A stretch of 6,002 nt of DNA, taken from contig CAISKJ010001598.1 of the NCBI GenBank assembly GCA_903885885.1, forward strand, positions 1 to 6,002. Direction: 5' to 3'. Under the pieces are notes generated by a model. That model saw nothing but the letters and a program-made list of their open reading frames with translations. It had not been told where the DNA came from and did not search any database. The DNA comes from an uncultured delta proteobacterium (GTDB lineage: Bacteria > Myxococcota_A > Polyangia > Polyangiales > Ga0077539). The position numbers and the translations under genes were made by a program. Of the stretch, positions 1 to 5,191 are shown in pieces (positions within the stretch are counted from its first letter, which is position 1; each line of letters opens with the position of its first letter).

Positions 1-412
1 CGCCGCGCACGCCGCCGGGGCCGCCGAACGAGGTGCCCGACGCGGCGCCCGCCGCGCGCCCCAGCATCCGATCGCCCGCGGCCGTCTCGACCGTCGAGGG
101 CGCCGGGAGCTCGATGCGCTCGACCTTCGCGTCGCAGGTGATCCCGTCGGTGCAGCAGGGTTCGGCCCCCGTGGCGGGCGGGTCTTCGAGCTCCATGTCC
201 GCGGGCGGGAGCTGGTTCTTCACCAGGTACGCCTCGGCCTCCACGATGCGGCAGCGGGCCATCATCGTGGCGCGCGTGATGTGCCGCGCGTGCGCCGTGC
301 TCCGCGCGCCGCCGATGTTCGAACCGAACACCGTCGCGAGCGCCATCGAGAGAATGGCGATGGCGATCATCACCTCGATGAGCGTGAAGCCCCGCTGCCC
401 GCGGCGTCTCAT
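1..412 (-). CDS. gspI: Type II secretion minor pseudopilin GspI (partial, 3' end beyond left edge)
   Basis: The first 137 codons are visible and remain open to the window edge. The protein begins with a short basic leader (MRRRGQRG) followed by FTLIEVMIAIAILSMAL, a classic class III prepilin signal. Cleavage is expected between Gly8 and Phe9, with the conserved Glu at mature position +5 (Glu13). The hydrophobic helix covers about residues 9-31, and the following segment around residues 50-62 (MMARCRIVEAEAY) resembles the early GspI helix. In the family, GspI is a minor pseudopilin that forms the pseudopilus tip with GspJ and GspK. The ATG at 412 overlaps the gspH stop as ATGA and has AGAGGG four bases upstream, so coupled translation is likely. 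An unusual Cys-rich stretch (Cys86, Cys87, Cys93) follows a Pro/acidic segment. Assignment as GspI rather than another minor pseudopilin rests on its position right after gspH and its short leader. The truncation is only the window boundary. Confidence 0.85.
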   Translation of the reverse strand, partial: MRRRGQRGFTLIEVMIAIAILSMALATVFGSNIGGARSTAHARHITRATMMARCRIVEAEAYLVKNQLPPADMELEDPPATGAEPCCTDGITCDAKVERIELPAPSTVETAAGDRMLGRAAGAASGTSFGGPGGVRG

Positions 413-1167
413 TGCGCCCTCTGCAGGTCGCGGTCGCGCGCGTCGACCTCGACCTGATCGGTGCCCTGGCTCTCGTCGACGGCCGCGGGCTCTACCGCGC
501 GATCGACGATCTGCGAGTGCCCCGTGAGCGGGCGCAGCACCACGGAGTACACCTCGCCGCTCACGCCGCGGAGCTGCACCACGGCGCGCTCGCCCACGCC
601 GCCGGACCAGAAGTACACGTGCCCGTTGCCCTCCTCGCGGGCCTCCTCGGCGTGCTCGGTGTAGAGCCGCACGATGGTCACATCCTCCGCGAGGGTGCGC
701 TCCCGGTAGCGGGCGCCCGCGGGGCGCGCGAACTCGGCGCGGGGCGCGCGCGGGCGTTGGTTCGAGATGTTGTCTGCCGCGCGGCGCGCGGCGATCTCGG
801 CCTCTTCGGCGGTCGTGCCCGCGGCGCCGCCCTGGTGCATCGGGTCGGCCGTGTCGAGCACGTGCGCGTCGTCGGTGTCTTCGATCCAGAAGCGGTTCGA
901 GCCCACCACCATCACGAGCCGCGTGGTGCGCCCCGTGGTGAGCGCGTGCACGTACGAGGCGCGCAGCGCCGACGCGATGTGCGACGCCCCCGAGCGGAGG
1001 TGCCCGCGGCGCACCGCGCCGAAGCCCACCGTGGCCGCCGTGGCCATGAGGCTCGCGAGGAGCACCACGATCATGATCTCGATGAGCGTGAAGCCGCGCG
1101 AGGCCGCGTTCGCACCGCCGGAGCGGGGCGTAGCGCGGACTCTCTCGCGGTGGGCCTTCACGCGCAC
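409..1167 (-). CDS. gspH: Type II secretion minor pseudopilin GspH (enlarged, 252 aa)
   Basis: This prepilin-like protein has a 25-residue basic leader ending in SRG and then FTLIEIMIVVLLASLMATAA. Cleavage is expected between Gly25 and Phe26, with Glu30 at +5. The N-terminal helix is followed by a helical segment (residues 56-80, ending in ALTTGRTTRL) and a beta-rich C-terminal part containing GHVYFWSGGVGERAVVQL (182-199) and a VYSVVLRP strand, consistent with a GspH fold. GspH typically lies in the pseudopilus tip region. At 252 residues it is long for the family. The excess sits in an Ala/Glu/Arg-rich insert (about 107-157) and an acidic, probably disordered tail (about 216-252). The start is GTG at 1167, ten bases after the gspG stop, with GAGGGGA overlapping that stop; a second in-frame GTG at 1161 is possible but more distant from the ribosome binding site. 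The 3' end overlaps gspI. The identity rests on the leader and on the gene order G-H-I. Confidence 0.87.
   Translation of the reverse strand: MRVKAHRERVRATPRSGGANAASRGFTLIEIMIVVLLASLMATAATVGFGAVRRGHLRSGASHIASALRASYVHALTTGRTTRLVMVVGSNRFWIEDTDDAHVLDTADPMHQGGAAGTTAEEAEIAARRAADNISNQRPRAPRAEFARPAGARYRERTLAEDVTIVRLYTEHAEEAREEGNGHVYFWSGGVGERAVVQLRGVSGEVYSVVLRPLTGHSQIVDRAVEPAAVDESQGTDQVEVDARDRDLQRAQ
417..422 (-). promoter_or_regulatory. Ribosome binding site of gspI inside the end of gspH
   Basis: AGAGGG lies four bases before the gspI ATG and is embedded in the last codons of gspH. Together with the ATGA overlap it supports the ATG at 412 as the start. Confidence 0.6.
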
Positions 1168-1172
1168 GACGG

Positions 1173-1179
1173 TCCCCTC
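1173..1179 (-). promoter_or_regulatory. Ribosome binding site of gspH overlapping the gspG stop codon
   Basis: GAGGGGA begins within the TGA stop of gspG and ends five bases before the GTG at 1167. It decides the non-ATG start of gspH and implies that ribosomes finishing gspG can reinitiate directly on gspH. Confidence 0.6.
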
Positions 1180-1603
1180 AGCGACGCACGCGGGGGATGT
1201 CGTCGTCGGTGCCCTCTTGCCCGTCGGGGCCCTTCGAGCGCACGGTCACGTCGCCGTTCTCGCACGACACGCTGTACTCGTTGTCCCACGGATCCTTCGA
1301 GCGGGCGTGGTTGTCGAGCACGCGGTCGGCCTGGAGCTGGGCCACCGTGGGGCACCCGGTGGGGTGATCCTGCTGCCACAGTTGCACGGCGTGCTCGATG
1401 CTGCGCGTCTCGGCGGTGGCCGTCTCGACGCGGGCCTTCTTGGCCTGGTTGAACACGCCGATGCCCACGGCGCTCGCGATGAGCCCCATGATCACCACGA
1501 CGATCATGATCTCGATGAGCGTCATGCCGCGCTGGGCGATGCGGCGGAGCGCGCGGCGTGAGAGCCGGCGCGGGAGCTTCTTCGTGGCGGTGCGGTGCTT
1601 CAT
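1178..1603 (-). CDS. gspG: Type II secretion major pseudopilin GspG
   Basis: This is a 141-residue major pseudopilin, the subunit that polymerises into the periplasmic pseudopilus. A 26-residue leader rich in Arg and Lys ends in QRG and is followed by MTLIEIMIVVVIMGLIASAV. Cleavage is expected between Gly26 and Met27, with Glu31 at +5. Family landmarks follow in order: a helical spine to about residue 78, KDPWDNEY (103-110), and the C-terminal RSKGPDGQEGTDDDI (122-136), which corresponds to the calcium-binding loop of GspG proteins. Cys84 and Cys114 could form a disulfide. The ATG at 1603 is preferred because GGAGAG sits six bases upstream. An in-frame GTG at 1627 overlaps the previous stop but has a poorer ribosome binding site and would add only eight residues to the leader. 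The gene lies between a gspG-like paralogue and gspH. Identity is firm from the leader, the DPW motif and the acidic loop. Confidence 0.95.
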   Translation of the reverse strand: MKHRTATKKLPRRLSRRALRRIAQRGMTLIEIMIVVVIMGLIASAVGIGVFNQAKKARVETATAETRSIEHAVQLWQQDHPTGCPTVAQLQADRVLDNHARSKDPWDNEYSVSCENGDVTVRSKGPDGQEGTDDDIPRVRR

Positions 1604-1609
1604 GGCAAT

Positions 1610-1615
1610 CTCTCC
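1610..1615 (-). promoter_or_regulatory. Ribosome binding site of gspG
   Basis: GGAGAG lies six bases upstream of the ATG at 1603. It lies downstream of the alternative GTG at 1627 and so favours the shorter, 141-residue reading of gspG. Confidence 0.65.
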
Positions 1616-1623
1616 GGCGATTT

Positions 1624-2064
1624 TCACTCGATGGTCTCTGCGGGAAAGAGCCCCTCAGGGGGCCCCGACGAAACAACGTCAGCCGACGACGGGTGCTTCC
1701 ACCCGGGGCAGCGCAGCTGGAGGGGGCGGCCCCAGCCGTCGAGGCGCACCTCGGTGAGGTAGCGCCCCGTCACGCCCGACACCTCGGGCGGCCGCGCGAG
1801 CTCCTCGATGCTGGCCGGGCAGCGCCCGAGGTCGGCGCGAAAGGCCTCCGTGGCGAGCATCACGCTGCGAATGGCGGCGCGCGTCGCGTGCACCTTGCGG
1901 CGGCGGTCGTCGAGCGACACGAGCACCCACGCGCCCACGAGGCACAGCACGATGGCCACCCCTGCGCCCGCGTGGCGCCGCGAGAACCACGAGAACGCAG
2001 GCGCGCGCGACTCCCACGGGAACACCACCGTGCGCTCGCGCGGCCGTCGGCGCCGACGGCTCAT
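1624..2064 (-). CDS. GspG-like membrane-anchored protein without a prepilin cleavage site
   Basis: This 146-residue protein is not a standard T2SS component. A very basic N-terminus (SRRRRRPRER) and an aromatic stretch (residues 15-28) precede one hydrophobic segment (about 33-51, AGVAIVLCLVGAWVLVSL), followed by a charged helix and a globular part. Its C-terminal domain matches the neighbouring GspG. RCPASIEEL (81-89) corresponds to GCPTVAQL, and DGWGRPLQLRC (109-119) to DPWDNEYSVSC, with Asp and Cys ten residues apart in both. SSGPPEG (132-138) corresponds to SKGPDGQEG. Missing are the G/F-TLIE processing motif, the +5 Glu and most acidic residues of the calcium loop. It should therefore stay as a single-pass inner-membrane protein, N-terminus inside, with its domain in the periplasm. 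The ATG overlaps the gspF stop as ATGA with no clear ribosome binding site, which suggests translational coupling. A role as an assembly or regulatory partner of GspG is inference. The reading frame itself looks intact and real. Confidence 0.85.
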   Translation of the reverse strand: MSRRRRRPRERTVVFPWESRAPAFSWFSRRHAGAGVAIVLCLVGAWVLVSLDDRRRKVHATRAAIRSVMLATEAFRADLGRCPASIEELARPPEVSGVTGRYLTEVRLDGWGRPLQLRCPGWKHPSSADVVSSGPPEGLFPAETIE

Positions 2065-3371
2065 GACGCGAACTCGTTGAGCTGCAAGAGCGGCATGAGA
2101 ATCGAGAAGGCCACGCCGCCCGAGAGGCCGCCCATCACCACGATGAGAATGGGCTCGAGGAGCGAGGTGAGAATCGCCACGCGCGCGTCGATCACGCTGT
2201 CGTACGAATCGGCCACCGCTTCGAGCATCGACTCGAGCTCGCCCGAGCGCTCACCGATGGCGATCATGTGGGTGACGATGGGGGGAAAACGCCCCGAGCG
2301 CTTGAGCGGCTCGGCGATGCTCTCGCCCTCCTTGATGCTCGCCGCGGCCTCGGTGATCACGGCCTCGAGCACCTTGTTCTCCATGACGTTCTTGACGATG
2401 TCCATCGCCTTCAAGAGCGCCACGCCGGAGGCGAGCAGGGTCGAGAGCGTGCGCGTGAAGCGCGTGATGGCCACCATGCGCAACAGCTCACCGAAGAGCG
2501 GCACGCGCAGGGTGAACGCGTCCCACCGATAGGCGCCCTCCGGGGTCTTCTTCCAGCGCGCGAAGAAGTACCCGCCCGCGCCCAGCGCGATGAGAATGAG
2601 CCACCAGAACGTGCCGAGAAACTTCGACACGTTGATGAGCAGGGCCGTGTACCAGGGCAGCGCGGCGCGAAAGTCTTCGAAGATGGCGCTCACCTTGGGC
2701 ACCACCACGACCATCATCACCCACAAGATCACCACGCCCATGATGGCCATGAACGCCGGGTACGCGAGCGCGCCCACGACCTTGTTCTTGAGCTTGACCT
2801 GCCCCTCCATGAAGTCGGCGAGGCGCGCGAGCACCGCGTCGAGCGTGCCCGAGGCCTCGCCCGCCGACACCATGCTCACGTAGAGGCCCGGGAAGAAGTC
2901 GGTGTGCCCCCCGAGCGCGATCGCAAACGAGGTGCCCTCGTTCACCTTGTTGCGCACGTCGGCGTAGGCCTCGCGGAGGTCCTCGTCCTCGATCTGATCG
3001 ATGAGAGCCGTGAGGGCCTCGACGAGCGGAATGCCCGCTTTTACAAGCGTGGCGAGCTGCCGCGTCGACATGGCCACGGCCTGCCCCGGCGACGACACCA
3101 GGCGCTTGAGGAACTTCACCACCTTGAGCAGCCCCGGCGCGCTCTCGGCGAGGTTGACGCCCTGCGCGGGCGCCGCGGTCGCAGCCCCGCCCGTCGCGGC
3201 CTTCACGGTGGGCTTCGCCTTCGCGTTGCCCTCCGCGAGGGGCGTGGCCGAGTCGAGAAACACGCCCTGCTTGCGCAGGAGCTGGCGTACGCCCTTCACG
3301 TCGTCGGCGTCGACCGTCCCGCGCTGCGTGCGGCCCTTTGCGTCGACCCCGGTGTACGCGAAGTGTCCCAT
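2061..3371 (-). CDS. gspF: Type II secretion inner-membrane platform protein GspF
   Basis: GspF is the polytopic inner-membrane protein on which the GspE ATPase acts during pseudopilus assembly. The 436 residues show the family layout. A short N-terminal domain begins GHFAYTGVDAKGR, and an Ala/Gly/Lys-rich linker (about 44-75) follows. The first T2SSF domain (about 100-225) contains SAGEASGTLDAVL (169-181), and the second (about 303-428) contains the matching AIGERSGELESML (371-383), the internal duplication typical of GspF/PilC. Membrane segments lie near 200-226, 253-271 and 401-428. The length is close to or slightly above the family norm, and the excess is in the linker. The ATG at 3371 is four bases after the gspE stop, with GAGG in the gspE terminal codons nine bases upstream. 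The stop overlaps the next gene. PilC of type IV pili is the main alternative family, but adjacency to secretin, GspE and GspG-H-I settles the assignment. Confidence 0.95.
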   Translation of the reverse strand: MGHFAYTGVDAKGRTQRGTVDADDVKGVRQLLRKQGVFLDSATPLAEGNAKAKPTVKAATGGAATAAPAQGVNLAESAPGLLKVVKFLKRLVSSPGQAVAMSTRQLATLVKAGIPLVEALTALIDQIEDEDLREAYADVRNKVNEGTSFAIALGGHTDFFPGLYVSMVSAGEASGTLDAVLARLADFMEGQVKLKNKVVGALAYPAFMAIMGVVILWVMMVVVVPKVSAIFEDFRAALPWYTALLINVSKFLGTFWWLILIALGAGGYFFARWKKTPEGAYRWDAFTLRVPLFGELLRMVAITRFTRTLSTLLASGVALLKAMDIVKNVMENKVLEAVITEAAASIKEGESIAEPLKRSGRFPPIVTHMIAIGERSGELESMLEAVADSYDSVIDARVAILTSLLEPILIVVMGGLSGGVAFSILMPLLQLNEFAS

Positions 3372-3375
3372 TCGG

Positions 3376-5169
3376 TCAGACCTCGTCCTGCGTGGCGGCG
3401 AGCACTTCTTCGATCGTCGTGAAGCCCTCGAGCACCTTGCGCGCGCCGTCGTCGCGCAGCGTGTCCATACCCTCTTCCACGGCGGCGCGCCGAATCGTCG
3501 GCGAGTCGGAGTTCTTGATCACCAGCGAGCGGATCATGTCGGTCACGAGCAAGAGCTCGTAGATGCCCGTTCGGCCCTGAAAACCGGTGTTCTGGCAGAG
3601 CACGCAGCCCTTACCGCGGTAGAGCGTCACGGGGTACCCGTTGACGATGGCCGCGGCCACCTGCGCCGCGGGCGAGCCGCCGAAGGCGCTGCGCGAGTAG
3701 TGGGTCTCGGGGCGCGCGAGGCGCTGGGCGAGGCGCGTGCGGTCGAGGCCGAGGCGCGCGAGATCGACATCGCGCGGCGTGTACGCCTCCTTGCAGTGGG
3801 GGCACAGCACGCGCACGAGGCGCTGGGCCAGAATGGCCAGCAGCGAGCTCGTGAGGTTGAAGTTCTCGATGCCCATGTGCACGAGGCGGGTGACGGCGCC
3901 CGCCGCGTCGTTGGTGTGAATCGTCGAGAGCACCAGGTGGCCCGTGAGCGACGCGTGCACGGCGATCTCGGCGGTCTCCTTGTCGCGAATCTCACCGACC
4001 ATGATCACGTCGGGGTCTTGGCGAAGAAACGCGCGCAGGCACGACGCGAAGGTGAGCCCGATCTTGGGGTTCACCTGCATCTGCCCGGGGCCCGCGATGT
4101 CGTACTCGATGGGATCTTCGGCCGTGAGAATGTTGATCTCGGGGCTGTTGATCTTGTTGAGGCACGCGTAGAGCGTGGTCGTCTTGCCCGAGCCCGTGGG
4201 GCCCGTCACGAGCACGATGCCCTCAGGGCGGTTGATGAGGTCGTGCATGAGCTCGAGGCGATCGGGCGCGAAGCCCAGGTCGGTGAGCTCGAGCATCACG
4301 CTCGACTTGTTCAGAATGCGCATCACGATGCGCTCGCCCGCGCCCTGCCCCACGGGAATGGTGCTGACGCGGATGTCGACGTCCTTCTGGCCGAGCTTGA
4401 ACCCGATGCGACCATCCTGGGGCAGTCGCTTCTCGGCGATGTTGAGCCCCGACATGATCTTGATGCGCGCCACGATGCTCGGGAGCACGTTCTTGGGCGC
4501 CTCGCGCATGGGGTACAGCTTGCCGTCGATGCGGTAGCGAACCACCACCTTCCCCTGGCCGGGCTGAATGTGAATGTCGCTCGCGCGCTCCTTCACGGCC
4601 TCGACGAAGAGGCTGTTCACCCACCGGATGATCTGGGCGTCTTCGTCGCTCTCGAGGAGGTCGGCGCGCGCGTCGTCGGCGACCTCGGAGGCTCCCTTGT
4701 GCTCGAGCTCCGCGGTGCGGTTGACCTCGGCCTGCGCGCGGTTGATGGCGTCGAGCACCGCCGTCGGCGTGGTGGCCACGGCCTCGACCTCGCGGCCGAG
4801 CACCATGCGCAGATCGTCGAGGGCCACCGTGTCGAGGGGGTTGCCCAGCGCGACCTGAATCGTGCCCCCGTCGAGCTCGCGGAAGGGCATGAGCTGCCGC
4901 TGCCGCGCGTAGCTGAAATCGAACGCGATCTCGCGCAGGAGCTGCATCGGGAGGTGCTCGGTCTTGGGCAGCTCCTCCCAGAACTCGAGCCCCATCGCGT
5001 CGGCGAGCGCGGACGAGAGCGGGGCTTCGTCCATGCCTTCGCGCACGAGCGCGTCGAGGAGGGTGCCCCCGCGGTCGCGCTCCGCGGCGGCGAGGGCCGC
5101 GGCGAGGCGGTCTTCGTCGACCACCCCGTAGCGTCGAAACACGTCGGCCATGTACTGCGCGGTGCTCAC
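3376..5169 (-). CDS. gspE: Type II secretion ATPase GspE
   Basis: GspE is the cytoplasmic hexameric ATPase that powers pseudopilus assembly. An N-terminal region (about 1-165) resembles the MshEN/T2SSE_N domain and precedes the catalytic domain. Visible motifs are ASDIHIQPGQGKVVVRYRIDG (N2 domain, residues 196-216), GPTGSGKTT (Walker A, 323-331), LTAEDPIEY (Asp box, 348-356), DPDVIMVGEIRD (Walker B, 385-396) and HLVLSTIHTND (His box, 411-421). A tetracysteine zinc module follows as CPHC (456-459) and CVLC (522-525), then GRTGIYELL (532-540). All catalytic motifs are intact. The two CxxC pairs are separated by 62 residues, whereas about 29 is usual in well-studied GspE proteins. The start is GTG at 5169, supported by GAGAGGGAG seven bases upstream; an internal ATG at 5151 lacks such support. 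The gene sits between gspD and gspF. PilB is the close alternative, excluded mainly by context. Confidence 0.96.
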   Translation of the reverse strand: MSTAQYMADVFRRYGVVDEDRLAAALAAAERDRGGTLLDALVREGMDEAPLSSALADAMGLEFWEELPKTEHLPMQLLREIAFDFSYARQRQLMPFRELDGGTIQVALGNPLDTVALDDLRMVLGREVEAVATTPTAVLDAINRAQAEVNRTAELEHKGASEVADDARADLLESDEDAQIIRWVNSLFVEAVKERASDIHIQPGQGKVVVRYRIDGKLYPMREAPKNVLPSIVARIKIMSGLNIAEKRLPQDGRIGFKLGQKDVDIRVSTIPVGQGAGERIVMRILNKSSVMLELTDLGFAPDRLELMHDLINRPEGIVLVTGPTGSGKTTTLYACLNKINSPEINILTAEDPIEYDIAGPGQMQVNPKIGLTFASCLRAFLRQDPDVIMVGEIRDKETAEIAVHASLTGHLVLSTIHTNDAAGAVTRLVHMGIENFNLTSSLLAILAQRLVRVLCPHCKEAYTPRDVDLARLGLDRTRLAQRLARPETHYSRSAFGGSPAAQVAAAIVNGYPVTLYRGKGCVLCQNTGFQGRTGIYELLLVTDMIRSLVIKNSDSPTIRRAAVEEGMDTLRDDGARKVLEGFTTIEEVLAATQDEV

Positions 5170-5176
5170 GTGGACG

Positions 5177-5185
5177 CTCCCTCTC
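5177..5185 (-). promoter_or_regulatory. Ribosome binding site of gspE
   Basis: The purine-rich GAGAGGGAG lies seven bases before the GTG at 5169, in the 22-base gap after the gspD stop. It is the strongest Shine-Dalgarno match in the window and fixes the non-ATG start of gspE. High expression of the ATPase from this site is only an inference. Confidence 0.65.
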
Positions 5186-5191
5186 AGACCG

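Noticed and set aside
1067..1522. A 23-base exact repeat at 1067-1089 and 1500-1522, with a diverged copy near 374-390
   Set aside because: The copies encode the conserved TLIEIMIV prepilin segment of GspH and GspG (and the similar one of GspI). Protein constraint and shared codon use explain them, so a DNA-level function is not needed.
1604..1627. GTG at 1627 as the start of gspG, giving 149 residues
   Set aside because: It overlaps the preceding stop, which is attractive, but the ATG at 1603 has a far better placed GGAGAG. The choice affects only the leader peptide that is cleaved off.
1158..1676. A 172-codon minus-strand frame overlapping gspG in another phase
   Set aside because: It is an out-of-phase shadow of gspG; its product is rich in Arg, His and Pro with no family features.
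412..3422. Several long plus-strand frames (for example 412-1452, 1558-2532 and 2268-3422)
   Set aside because: All lie antisense to recognised T2SS genes, have biased Arg/Ala/His compositions and show no domain or ribosome binding site.
3376..5169. Assignment of the ATPase, platform and secretin to a type IV pilus (PilB, PilC, PilQ)
   Set aside because: The order secretin-ATPase-platform-major pseudopilin-two minor pseudopilins, and the GspG acidic loop, are characteristic of type II secretion.
5170..5191. A promoter or terminator in the gap between gspD and gspE
   Set aside because: The gap is only 22 bases and is taken up by the gspE ribosome binding site. No inverted repeat with a T-run is present.
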